Below, piece after piece: positions 1 through 6,673 of a stretch of DNA of 11,857 bases; the first letter of the stretch is position 1, and each line of letters starts with the position of its first letter. The DNA is taken from the NCBI GenBank assembly GCA_013697465.1, contig JACCWU010000072.1:1-11857 (forward strand). The letters run 5' to 3'. Made by a program: the position numbers and the translations under genes. The notes beneath the pieces were generated by a model. It was not told the origin of the DNA and did not search any database. It saw only the letters and a list, made by a program, of their open reading frames with translations. This DNA is from Actinomycetota bacterium. GTDB taxonomy: Bacteria; Actinomycetota; Thermoleophilia; Gaiellales; Gaiellaceae.

Positions 1-33
1 CAGAAGCTCCTGTCGGGTCAGCCGTGCGTTCAT
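1..33 (-). CDS. Start of a third gene in the polyamine ABC operon (partial; possibly the solute-binding protein)
   Basis: Only the first 11 codons are inside the window; they read MNARLTRQELL. The ATG overlaps the stop of the upstream ATPase gene as ATGA, and a strong Shine-Dalgarno AGGAGG (minus strand, 41-46) lies 7 bases before it, so the start is well supported. An Arg-containing N-terminus with a following LTRQELL-type stretch is common before the twin-arginine or lipoprotein signals of actinobacterial polyamine-binding proteins, and a binding protein or permease is expected here. That product call is inference: no signal core or domain is visible. Confidence is high that a gene starts here and low for its identity. 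Confidence 0.5.
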   Translation of the reverse strand, partial: MNARLTRQELL

Positions 34-1160
34 GCGCTCTCCTCCTCTGTTGTCGAATCTTCTCTGGCGACCACGAAGGTCGATTCCGGAGCCCAGCTCA
101 GAATGACGTTCGACCCCGGACGCGGCACTCGCCCTCCGGAGTCGATGTTCTGCGCAAACACCTGAACGGTTCCCGCCGCCGTGTGGACGACGACCTGTGT
201 CGCAACCCCGATGTAGGCGCTCTCGCTGATCGTTCCCGGCAGCTCGTTTGCCCCTCCTCCGGCACCGATCGTGATCTTCTCCGGCCTGACCCCCGCAGCG
301 ACCTGCCCCGTGTGCCCGTTCACCCGCGCCCGGACGAGCTCACCCGTCTCGAGCCGCACCGAGCCCGAGTCCTCCACGGTGCCGAACAAGAGGTTGGACG
401 CTCCGAGGAATCCCGCGACGAACGCCGTCCCCGGCCGCTCGTACAACTCCTGTGGCGGGCCGAGCTGCTCGATCTTGCCGCGGTTCATGACCGCGATCGT
501 GTCGGCCATCGTCATCGCCTCCTCCTGGTCGTGCGTGACGTGGACGAACGTGATCCCGACCTCGTGCTGGATGCGCTTGAGCTCGAGCTGCATGTGCTTG
601 CGCAGCTTCAGGTCGAGCGCGCCGAGCGGCTCGTCGAGAAGGAGCACACGAGGATGGTTGACGAGCGCTCGGCCGAGCGCGACCCGCTGCTGCTGACCGC
701 CCGAGAGCTGCTTCGGCTTCCGCTTGCCGAACCCGGAAAGCCCGACGAGCTCGAGCATCTCCGCCACTCGTCCGTTCAGCTCGCGCTTGGGCACGCCCTT
801 CCGCTCGAGCCCGAACGCGACGTTGTCCTCGATCGACATGTGCGGGAAGAGCGCGTAGCTTTGGAACACCGTGTTGACGTCGCGCTTGTAGGGCGGCAGC
901 CCGACGACGTCCTGGTCGCCGAGGAAGATCCGTCCGTCGGTCGGCTCGTCGAAACCGCCGATCATCCGAAGCGTCGTCGTTTTCCCGCAGCCGGACGGGC
1001 CGAGAAGAGCGAAGAACGACCCGTGCGGCACCTCGACCGAGATGCCGTCGACTGCGACGACGCCGTCGAAGCGCTTGACGACGTTCTCGAGCCGGACGTC
1101 CGGTGTCGCGGAGGGTGTCGGGCCGGAGCTCGACGCGATCTCCTCGCTCGTCGACGCCAT
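30..1160 (-). CDS. potA: ABC transporter ATP-binding protein, spermidine/putrescine (PotA) type
   Basis: 376-residue ATPase that would power import of polyamines or a related cation through an inner-membrane permease not seen here. All nucleotide-binding motifs are intact: Walker A GPSGCGKTT at about 54-62, Q-loop Gln100, signature LSGGQ at 152-156, Walker B LLLDEP at about 173-178 and switch His210. A C-terminal TOBE-like region (about 255-365, with GVRPEKITI near 290-298) is typical of the PotA/MalK group, and the total length fits. The ATG at 1160 shares one base with the stop of the upstream aldehyde dehydrogenase (TGATG), implying translational coupling; its own Shine-Dalgarno is weak. 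Substrate is inferred from the adjoining aminobutyraldehyde dehydrogenase. Other PotA-like importers (thiamine, iron, phosphonate) are possible from the ATPase alone. Confidence 0.9.
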   Translation of the reverse strand: MASTSEEIASSSGPTPSATPDVRLENVVKRFDGVVAVDGISVEVPHGSFFALLGPSGCGKTTTLRMIGGFDEPTDGRIFLGDQDVVGLPPYKRDVNTVFQSYALFPHMSIEDNVAFGLERKGVPKRELNGRVAEMLELVGLSGFGKRKPKQLSGGQQQRVALGRALVNHPRVLLLDEPLGALDLKLRKHMQLELKRIQHEVGITFVHVTHDQEEAMTMADTIAVMNRGKIEQLGPPQELYERPGTAFVAGFLGASNLLFGTVEDSGSVRLETGELVRARVNGHTGQVAAGVRPEKITIGAGGGANELPGTISESAYIGVATQVVVHTAAGTVQVFAQNIDSGGRVPRPGSNVILSWAPESTFVVAREDSTTEEESA

Positions 1161-2608
1161 CACTCGGCCAGCTTCACGACGACGTGCTTGATGCGGGTGT
1201 ACTCCTCCATGGAGTAGAGGGACATGTCCTTCCCGTAGCCCGACTCCTTGAAGCCGCCGTGCGGCATCTCGGAGGTCAGCGGGAACAGGTGCTCGTTGAT
1301 CCAGACCGTGCCGAAGTCGAGCTTCGCAGCAACCTTCAGCGCGCGGCCGACGCTCTCCGAGAACACGGATGCGGCAAGCCCGTAGCGCACGCCGTTCGCC
1401 ATCGCGATCGCGTCCTCGTCCGAGGAGAACGGCTGGACGGTGACGACGGGGCCGAAGACCTCGTTCTGGACGATCTCCGCGTCCTGGTCGACGTCGGTGA
1501 CGATGGTCGGCTTGACGAAGAAGCCGCGGTCGCCGAGCGTTCCGCCGCCGGTGACGATCGTCGCCTTCGCGTCGGTCGCCCGCTCGAGGAAGCCGAGCAC
1601 GCGCTCCTGCTGCTCCTGCGAGATCACGGGGCCCATCTCGATTTCGTCGTCCGAGGTCGGATCGCCCACGGTCATCGCGTCGACAATGCTCACGGTCTGC
1701 GAGAGCACGTCGTCGTAGATCCGGTCGCTCACGAGGATGCGCGAGGACGCGGTGCAGTCCTGGCCGGAGTTGAAGTATCCGCCGATCTTGATCGCCTCGG
1801 CGACGGTCGCCGGGTCGGCGTCGTCGAGGACGACCATCGGCGCCTTGCCGCCCAGCTCGAGATGGAGCCGCTTGACCGTGTCGGCTGCGTTCTTGGCGAT
1901 GATCTTCCCCGTCGCGGTGTCGCCCGTGAGCGAGACGAGACGAATGTCCGGATGCCGCACGAGAGCGTCTCCGGCCGGGATGCCGTCGCCCGTCACGACC
2001 TGGAGCACGCCCGGCGGGATGACGTCCTGGGCGAGCTCGGCGAAGCGCAGCAGCGTCAGCGGCGTCTGCTCGGCGGGCTTGATGATCTGGACGTTGCCCG
2101 CTGCGAGCGCCGGCCCGATCTTCCACATGGCCATGTACAGCGGGTAGTTCCAGGGGCAGATGCCGGCCACGATCCCGAGGGGCTCGCGGCGGATCATCGA
2201 CGTGTACCCCTCGACGTACTCCCCGGCGGACTTCCCCTCCAGGTTGCGCGCGGCCCCGGCGAAGAAGCGGAGGTTGTCCGAGATCGCCGGCGGCTCGTCC
2301 CTGGCCACCCACCACGGCTTCCCGACGTTCTGCGACTCGAGCCGCGCGAGCTCCTCGGCGTGCTCGTCCACGACGTCGGCGAGTGCGAGCAGGAGCTCCA
2401 TGCGGTCCTTCGGAGTCTTGTCCTGCCACTCGCTCCACGCCTTCTTCGCGGCCTCGACCGCGCGGTCGACGTCTTCGGCAGTTCCGCGCGGAACCTCGGC
2501 AATGACCTCGCCGGTCGCAGGGTTCAGCACCTCCATCGTCTCGCCGCTCGACGACTCGACCCACTCGCCGCCGATGAACTGCTCCTGCTGGGTTACCGAC
2601 ACGCTCAC
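1160..2608 (-). CDS. patD: Gamma-aminobutyraldehyde dehydrogenase (PatD/YdcW-like aldehyde dehydrogenase)
   Basis: 482-residue NAD(P)-dependent aldehyde dehydrogenase, of usual family length. It likely oxidises 4-aminobutanal, made from putrescine, to GABA. Visible motifs: PWNYP with the oxyanion Asn154, ELGGKAP with general base Glu251, GQDCTA with nucleophile Cys285, EVFGPVV, and a C-terminal SGYGKDMSLYSMEEYT stretch. That stretch, together with EGYTSMIRREPLG near 133-145, closely resembles E. coli YdcW/PatD as I remember it. The GTG start at 2608 is supported by GGAGGT about 6 bases upstream and by a matching promoter. It is the first gene of the minus-strand operon that continues into the ABC ATPase. 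Betaine-aldehyde dehydrogenase is the main alternative. The ALDH family call is near certain; the substrate is likely, based on resemblance plus the transporter context. Confidence 0.88.
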   Translation of the reverse strand: MSVSVTQQEQFIGGEWVESSSGETMEVLNPATGEVIAEVPRGTAEDVDRAVEAAKKAWSEWQDKTPKDRMELLLALADVVDEHAEELARLESQNVGKPWWVARDEPPAISDNLRFFAGAARNLEGKSAGEYVEGYTSMIRREPLGIVAGICPWNYPLYMAMWKIGPALAAGNVQIIKPAEQTPLTLLRFAELAQDVIPPGVLQVVTGDGIPAGDALVRHPDIRLVSLTGDTATGKIIAKNAADTVKRLHLELGGKAPMVVLDDADPATVAEAIKIGGYFNSGQDCTASSRILVSDRIYDDVLSQTVSIVDAMTVGDPTSDDEIEMGPVISQEQQERVLGFLERATDAKATIVTGGGTLGDRGFFVKPTIVTDVDQDAEIVQNEVFGPVVTVQPFSSDEDAIAMANGVRYGLAASVFSESVGRALKVAAKLDFGTVWINEHLFPLTSEMPHGGFKESGYGKDMSLYSMEEYTRIKHVVVKLAE

Positions 2609-2638
2609 AGACGACCTCCGTTCGGGGAAAACGTGGTG

Positions 2639-2667
2639 AGCGTAGCTCCCTGCCGAAAGGGCGACAA
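2639..2667 (-). promoter_or_regulatory. Sigma70-type promoter of the patD-potA operon
   Basis: On the minus strand a -35 TTGTCG (2662-2667) and a -10 TACGCT (2639-2644) are separated by exactly 17 bases. The predicted transcript starts near 2632, giving a leader of about 24 bases that holds the GGAGGT ribosome site before the GTG at 2608. The spacing and the downstream arrangement make this one of the better promoters in the window. It is predicted from sequence only. Confidence 0.6.
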
Positions 2668-2707
2668 CTCGAACCGACGCGGATCCGCGGTCGCTTCCTC
2701 GGGCTGA

Positions 2708-2723
2708 CTGACCAGACGGTCAG
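2708..2723. promoter_or_regulatory. TetR-type operator between patD and the saccharopine-dehydrogenase-like gene
   Basis: Perfect inverted repeat CTGACC-AGAC-GGTCAG (6-4-6). Short TGACC/GGTCA palindromes of this form are common operators of TetR/AcrR-family repressors. It ends 17 bases before the GTG at 2741. It would lie between a weak -35 (CTGACT, 2704-2709) and -10 (TAGAAC, 2725-2730, spacing only 15) of the plus-strand gene, so it is well placed to repress that gene. It is about 40 bases upstream of the patD -35, so an effect on patD is less certain. No TetR gene is in the window. Confidence 0.5.
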
Positions 2724-2740
2724 GTAGAACTGCGGGCGCC

Positions 2741-3952
2741 GTGAGAGTCCTGGTCGTCGGAACCGGCGGCGTTGGCTCCGCCTTCGCCGCGATCGCGAGT
2801 CGCCGCTCGTTCTTCGAGCACTGCGCGCTCGCGGACTATGACGCCGACCGTCCGCAAGGTGTCGTCGCGGGGCTCGACGACGGCCGCTTCGACGCACATG
2901 CGATCGACGCCTCGAGGAAGGACGATGTCGTTCGGCTCGTCCGGGAGGTGCGTGCCGACGCAGTCCTGAACGCTGTCGACCCGGTGTTCGACGTTCCGAT
3001 CTTCGACGCATGCTTCGAGACCGGAGTCACGTATCTCGACATGGCGATGACGCTCTCGGAGCCGCATCCCACCGATCCGTACGGGCAGGTCGGAGTCAAG
3101 CTCGGCGACTACCAGTTCGAACGCGCGGCCGCGTGGGAGGATCGGGGGCTGCTCGCGCTCGTGGGCATGGGCGTCGAGCCCGGCGCCGCGGACGTGTTCG
3201 CGCGCCACGCCGCCGACGAGCTTTTCTCCGAGATCGACGAGGTCGGGGTGCGCGACGGCGGGAACCTCGTCGTCGAGGGCTACGACTTCTCGCCCACGTT
3301 CTCCATCTGGACGACCATCGAGGAGTGCCTCAACCCCCCACTCGTGTGGGAGCGCGAACGCGGGTGGTTCACGACGGAGCCGTTCTCCGAGCCCGAGGTC
3401 TTCGACTTCCCCGACGGGATCGGGCCGGTGGAGTGCGTGAACGTCGAACACGAGGAGGTCGCACTCGTCCCGCGTTGGATCGACTGCAAGCGAGTCACGT
3501 TCAAGTACGGCCTCGGCGACGAGTTCATCGAGGTGCTCAAGACACTGCGCAGGCTCGGTCTCGACTCGAAGAGTCCGCTTCGGGTGAAGGGCGTCGAGGT
3601 GGCGCCGCGCGATGTCGTCGCGGCAGCGCTGCCCGATCCGGCGACTCTCGGCGACCGCATGACCGGGAAGACGTGCGCTGGAACGCTGGTCACGGGCGCG
3701 GACAAGGACGGCAACCCGCGCAAGACCTACCTGTACCACGTCGTCGACAACGAATGGTCGATGCGCGAGTACGGCTCGCAAGCGGTCGTCTGGCAGACGG
3801 CACTGAACCCCGTCGTCGCGCTCGAACTCCTCGCCTCCGGCGAGTGGCAGGGGTCGGGCGTTCTGGGCCCGGAAGCATTTCCGGCACAGCCGTTCCTCGC
3901 GAAGCTCGAGGAGCTCGGCTCGCCGCACGGCGTGCTCGAGCTCGATACCTAG
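2741..3952 (+). CDS. Saccharopine dehydrogenase family oxidoreductase
   Basis: 403-residue NAD(P)-binding protein. The N-terminus has a Rossmann fold with GTGGVG at 7-12 and an acidic ADYD at 31-34 after the second strand. The C-terminal half looks like the saccharopine-dehydrogenase catalytic domain, ending with a GVLGPEAFPAQPFLAKLEE stretch like the end of lysine-forming saccharopine and carboxynorspermidine dehydrogenases. It is divergent from the polyamine operon, so a reductive-amination or carboxyspermidine-type step on polyamines is attractive, but the substrate is inferred from position only. The GTG at 2741 is the first start before the Rossmann motif and has no clear Shine-Dalgarno; a TAGAAC -10 ends 10 bases upstream, so translation may be nearly leaderless. 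A lysine-catabolism role remains possible. Confidence 0.75.
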   Translation: MRVLVVGTGGVGSAFAAIASRRSFFEHCALADYDADRPQGVVAGLDDGRFDAHAIDASRKDDVVRLVREVRADAVLNAVDPVFDVPIFDACFETGVTYLDMAMTLSEPHPTDPYGQVGVKLGDYQFERAAAWEDRGLLALVGMGVEPGAADVFARHAADELFSEIDEVGVRDGGNLVVEGYDFSPTFSIWTTIEECLNPPLVWERERGWFTTEPFSEPEVFDFPDGIGPVECVNVEHEEVALVPRWIDCKRVTFKYGLGDEFIEVLKTLRRLGLDSKSPLRVKGVEVAPRDVVAAALPDPATLGDRMTGKTCAGTLVTGADKDGNPRKTYLYHVVDNEWSMREYGSQAVVWQTALNPVVALELLASGEWQGSGVLGPEAFPAQPFLAKLEELGSPHGVLELDT

Positions 3953-3970
3953 CGGTCATGAGTGTCGATC

Positions 3971-3984
3971 TTGCGGCTCCGCAA
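3971..3984. repeat. Short inverted repeat after the saccharopine-dehydrogenase-like gene
   Basis: TTGCGG-CT-CCGCAA is a perfect inverted repeat, starting 18 bases after the stop at 3952. As RNA it can form a five-pair stem with a four-base loop. No T-run follows, so it is a weak terminator candidate at best; it could equally be a protein site for the MoaD-like gene beginning at 4018. It is short enough to be chance. Confidence 0.3.
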
Positions 3985-4017
3985 TCGTCATCGTGACGAG
4001 GTGACTAGGATCGAGAC

Positions 4018-4278
4018 ATGGCCGTCGTAAGGCTCCGCGCACCGCTCTCCGAGCTCGCAGGCGGCAAGAGAGAGCACGAGCTCACAGGCGCGACCGTGCT
4101 CGACGTCCTCCGGCGCCTCGAGCAGGAGAACCCTGCGATCGCGGGCTGGATCCTCGACGAGCGCGCGACCATCCGCCAGCACATCAACGTGTTCGTGAAC
4201 GGCGAGCGCGGACGGGAGGAGACGATCCTTGCCGCCGACGATCGCATCCACATACTCCCCTCGATCAGTGGAGGCTGA
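4018..4278 (+). CDS. MoaD/ThiS-family ubiquitin-like protein with C-terminal Gly-Gly
   Basis: 86-residue beta-grasp protein ending SISGG. The terminal di-glycine is where MoaD, ThiS and CysO are adenylated and thiocarboxylated, or conjugated. Family features visible: ATVLDVLRRL helix near 25-34, HINVFVNGE near 55-63, and a terminal strand DDRIHILPSISGG. The HINVFVNGE and ILPSISGG parts recall mycobacterial CysO more than a dedicated MoaD, as I remember it. The ATG at 4018 has AGGA 7 bases upstream; the same bases form a TAGGAT -10 that could make it leaderless. No E1-like MoeB/ThiF, Mec peptidase or sulfurtransferase is in the window, so the sulfur acceptor is unknown. The GGAGG inside its last codons is the ribosome site of the next gene, tying the two together. 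Confidence 0.85.
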   Translation: MAVVRLRAPLSELAGGKREHELTGATVLDVLRRLEQENPAIAGWILDERATIRQHINVFVNGERGREETILAADDRIHILPSISGG

Positions 4279-4284
4279 GAACAA

Positions 4285-5349
4285 ATGACCGAGCTTCTCG
4301 TCGGCACGAAGAAGGGTCTGTTCGCACTTCGGGGCGAGCCCGGGTCGCCCTTCGAGATCGCCGCCCGCGCGTTCGCGGGCGAACCCGTGGAGTTCGCGTG
4401 CCGCGACCCGCGAAGCGGCCGCTACCTCGCGTGCGTAACCTCGGCGTTCTACGGGCCGAAGATTTTCGTCACCGACGACCCGGCCGGCGAGTGGGAGCAG
4501 GCCCAGGGCGTCGAGCTTCCCGAAGGCGGCGATACCGCGCTCGTCCGTCTCTGGACGATCGTGCCGGGCGAGGAGGACGATCTTCTCTACGCCGGCGGCG
4601 ATCCGGGCGTGCTCTTCGAGAGCCGGGACGGGGGCCTGACCTGGGAGCTCAACATGCCCTTCTGGGAGCAGCCCACCCGGCCCGAGTGGAATCCCGGCGC
4701 CGGCGGCATGTGCCTGCATTCGATCGCGACCTGGCCGGGCGATTCCAGCCGGCTTGCAGTCGGGATCTCCGCGGTCGGCGTCTGGCTCTCCGACGACGAG
4801 GGCGAGACCTGGCGACACGGGAACCGAGGTCTGGTAGCCCGCTACGTGCCCGAGGAGTCGCGCGAGGAAACGCTCGCGCTCTGTGTCCACAACCTGCACC
4901 GCGCGCCGGCCCAGCCCGAGCGGCTCTTCATGCAATTCCACGGCGGCGTCTACCGCTCCGACGACGCAGGTGAGAGCTGGATCGACATCGGAGCCGGGCT
5001 GCCGTCCGACTTCGGCTTCCCGATGGTCGTCGACCCAGCCGACCCGAACAGCGCCTACGTCATCCCGCTCGTCGCCGACCTGGACCGCGTGACTCCGGAG
5101 GGCCGCGTCCGCGTGTACGAGACGCGGGACGCGGGTGCGAGCTGGACCGCTCGCGGCGAAGGACTCCCGGCGCGGGAGGCATATCTCACGATCTTGCGGC
5201 AGGCCTTCGGCGGCAGCGGCTCTGGGCCGAGCATGGAGCTCTACTTCGGCGGCACGTCGGGCGACGTCTTCGGCTCGGGCGACGCGGGCGCGACGTGGTC
5301 GGCCGCGGCCACCCGCCTCCCGCCGGTGCACTCCGTGCGGGTCGCCTAG
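4285..5349 (+). CDS. Asp-box (BNR) beta-propeller protein, sialidase/VPS10-like fold
   Basis: 354 residues with five Asp-box repeats of the S/T-x-D-x-G-x-[ST]-W form: SRDGGLTW 113-120, SDDEGETW 169-176, SDDAGESW 225-232, TRDAGASW 280-287 and SGDAGATW 331-338. Spacing of about 50-56 residues indicates a six- or seven-bladed propeller. No signal peptide or membrane segment is seen, so it is probably cytoplasmic. Asp-boxes sit on the outside of the propeller and say nothing about catalysis, so a name such as exo-alpha-sialidase would be fold-based; I could not confirm a sialidase active site. The ATG is 6 bases after the MoaD-like stop and uses GGAGG (4270-4274) inside that gene. Its stop shares the four bases CTAG with the convergent PPOX gene. 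Function unknown; it may be a scaffold or partner of the ubiquitin-like protein. Confidence 0.8.
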   Translation: MTELLVGTKKGLFALRGEPGSPFEIAARAFAGEPVEFACRDPRSGRYLACVTSAFYGPKIFVTDDPAGEWEQAQGVELPEGGDTALVRLWTIVPGEEDDLLYAGGDPGVLFESRDGGLTWELNMPFWEQPTRPEWNPGAGGMCLHSIATWPGDSSRLAVGISAVGVWLSDDEGETWRHGNRGLVARYVPEESREETLALCVHNLHRAPAQPERLFMQFHGGVYRSDDAGESWIDIGAGLPSDFGFPMVVDPADPNSAYVIPLVADLDRVTPEGRVRVYETRDAGASWTARGEGLPAREAYLTILRQAFGGSGSGPSMELYFGGTSGDVFGSGDAGATWSAAATRLPPVHSVRVA

Positions 5350-5741
5350 AGGCCGCGGCTCTCGACCCGCTGAGGATCGATGCGGACGGTCACGCGTTGC
5401 TCGCCGGGCGCGCGGAAGGGATACGAGTCCTTCCCGATGTACTTCTTCGCCAAGCGGTCGATCTGATCGTCGGCGCCCTCGTCGACGAGCGTCGCGGTGC
5501 CGTTGACCGCGATCCAGCGATACGGATCCTTGGGATCGACAACCGCGAGGGACACGCGCGGGTCGTCGGAGATGTAGCGCGGCTTCGCGCGCCCGTACGC
5601 CGTGTTGAACGAGACCCCGTCGTCGTCGACTTCGACCCAGACGACGGTCGTGTGCGGCGATCCGTCAGGCCGAAGGTCGGTGATCGTGCCGACGAACGGG
5701 TTTTGCAGGAAAGCGCGCTGCGTCTCGGTGAGCCCGCTCAC
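5346..5741 (-). CDS. PPOX-class (pyridoxamine-phosphate-oxidase-like) F420/flavin-dependent oxidoreductase
   Basis: 131-residue split-barrel protein. The opening LTETQRAFLQNPFVGTITDL, the PDGSPHTTVVWVEVDDDGVSFNT sheet and the AKPRYISDDPRVSLAV segment are typical of small PPOX-class proteins that bind F420, FMN or heme. It starts at GTG 5741, overlapping the nadA stop as GTGA, so it is the last gene of the NAD operon and probably translated by coupling. Its stop at 5346-5348 overlaps the stop of the convergent propeller gene. F420 is common in actinobacteria, which suits this cofactor, but the substrate cannot be read from sequence. Its place in the operon suggests a redox step linked to NAD supply, or simple co-expression. 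Confidence 0.85.
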   Translation of the reverse strand: MSGLTETQRAFLQNPFVGTITDLRPDGSPHTTVVWVEVDDDGVSFNTAYGRAKPRYISDDPRVSLAVVDPKDPYRWIAVNGTATLVDEGADDQIDRLAKKYIGKDSYPFRAPGEQRVTVRIDPQRVESRGL

Positions 5742-6673
5742 GTGATCGCGACCATCCGGTCGATCGCGCCACGCGCTCGCGCCGCGATGTCGTCGGGCAC
5801 CGTCACGACGTGCTTCCAGTCGCGCAGCGAGTCGCGCAGCTTCTCGAGCGTGATCATCTTCATGTAGCGGCAGATCGCCTTCTCGGACACGGCCTCGAAC
5901 CGCTTCTCCGGGGCCTCTTTGTTCAATCGGTGGATGATCCCGGTCTCGGTCGCGACGAGGAAGCGCTCCTTGGGCGAGCGTTTCGCGAAGTTGATCATCC
6001 CCTCGGTCGAGAGGATGTGCGTGCGGCCGTTGCCGAACGCCATGCACTGGCTCGCGCACCCGCATTCGGGATGGACGAGGAGCTCGGCGTCCGGCGCCTC
6101 GTCCTGCCAGCGCTCGATGTCGGCGGGCCGGATCCCCGCGTGCACGTGGCACTCGCCGAGCCAGATGCGGAGCTTGCGTCCCGTCACCTTCTCGAGCCAG
6201 AGCCCGAGGTACATGTCGGGAAGGAAGAGGATCTCCCGGTCCTCGGGGATCGACTCGATGACGGCCTTCGCGTTGCCTGACGTGCAGCAGTAGTCGCTCT
6301 CGGCCTTGACCTCGGCCGTCGTGTTCACGTAGGAGACGACGACGGCGCCCGGGTTCTCGGCCTTCCACTCGCGAAGCTGATCCGCCGTGATCGAGGCGGC
6401 GAGCGAGCAACCGGCGTCCAGGTCCGGGATGAGGACGGTCTTCTCGGGGGCGAGGATGGCGGCCGTCTCGGCCATGAAGTGGACGCCGCAGAAGACGATC
6501 GCCTCCGCATCGGTCGCGGCCGCCTCGCGGGAGAGACCGAGCGAGTCCCCGACGAAATGGGCGACGTCCTGGACCTCCGGCACCTGGTAGTTGTGGGCGA
6601 GGATGACCGCGTCGCGCTCGGCTGCGAGTGCGCGGATCTCCTCGTGCATCGTCGTGATCTCGAGAGTGGTCAT
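5738..6673 (-). CDS. nadA: Quinolinate synthase A
   Basis: 311-residue [4Fe-4S] enzyme that condenses iminoaspartate with dihydroxyacetone phosphate to give quinolinate, the second step of NAD synthesis from aspartate. All three cluster cysteines are recognisable: Cys89 (DAGCSLA), Cys175 (GECHVH) and Cys268 (KAICRYMKM). Other family motifs are AHNYQVPEVQD at 26-36, GDSLGLSR at 42-49, YVNTTAEVK near 115-123, HPECGC at 201-206 and STEGM near 222-226. The length fits the compact form of the family. The ATG at 6673 overlaps the nadC stop as ATGA and has GGAG about 5 bases upstream. A later ATG (residue 9) is in frame but has less support. It lies between nadC and the PPOX gene in one transcription unit. 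Confidence 0.97.
   Translation of the reverse strand: MTTLEITTMHEEIRALAAERDAVILAHNYQVPEVQDVAHFVGDSLGLSREAAATDAEAIVFCGVHFMAETAAILAPEKTVLIPDLDAGCSLAASITADQLREWKAENPGAVVVSYVNTTAEVKAESDYCCTSGNAKAVIESIPEDREILFLPDMYLGLWLEKVTGRKLRIWLGECHVHAGIRPADIERWQDEAPDAELLVHPECGCASQCMAFGNGRTHILSTEGMINFAKRSPKERFLVATETGIIHRLNKEAPEKRFEAVSEKAICRYMKMITLEKLRDSLRDWKHVVTVPDDIAARARGAIDRMVAIT

Noticed and set aside
24..1217. Long plus-strand frame opposite the ABC ATPase
   Set aside because: Antisense shadow; low-complexity Arg/Glu/Asp composition, no domain, and the opposite strand carries a full set of ABC motifs.
1103..2707. 534-codon plus-strand frame opposite patD
   Set aside because: Antisense shadow of the aldehyde dehydrogenase with no recognisable fold or ribosome site.
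30..3011. A minus-strand open frame of nearly 1000 codons covering potA, patD and the divergent gap
   Set aside because: Only its last 376 codons (from ATG 1160) carry domain sequence. The rest is arginine-rich text in the wrong frame over patD, kept open by high GC.
2720..3928. 402-codon minus-strand frame opposite the saccharopine-dehydrogenase-like gene
   Set aside because: Shadow frame; the plus strand holds the Rossmann motif and the family C-terminus.
3983..4011. Possible leaderless promoter for the MoaD-like gene (TAGGAT, 4006-4011)
   Set aside because: No -35 at a proper distance, and the same bases provide an AGGA ribosome site, so it was mentioned under the gene but not listed as a promoter.
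3988..5331. 447-codon minus-strand frame opposite the MoaD-like and propeller genes
   Set aside because: No domain pattern; the opposite strand shows five Asp-boxes and a Gly-Gly carrier.
5340..5365. GC-rich near-palindrome around CCGCGG after the convergent stops
   Set aside because: Pairing breaks after a few bases, it lies inside the PPOX coding sequence and has no T-run, so a terminator is not supported.
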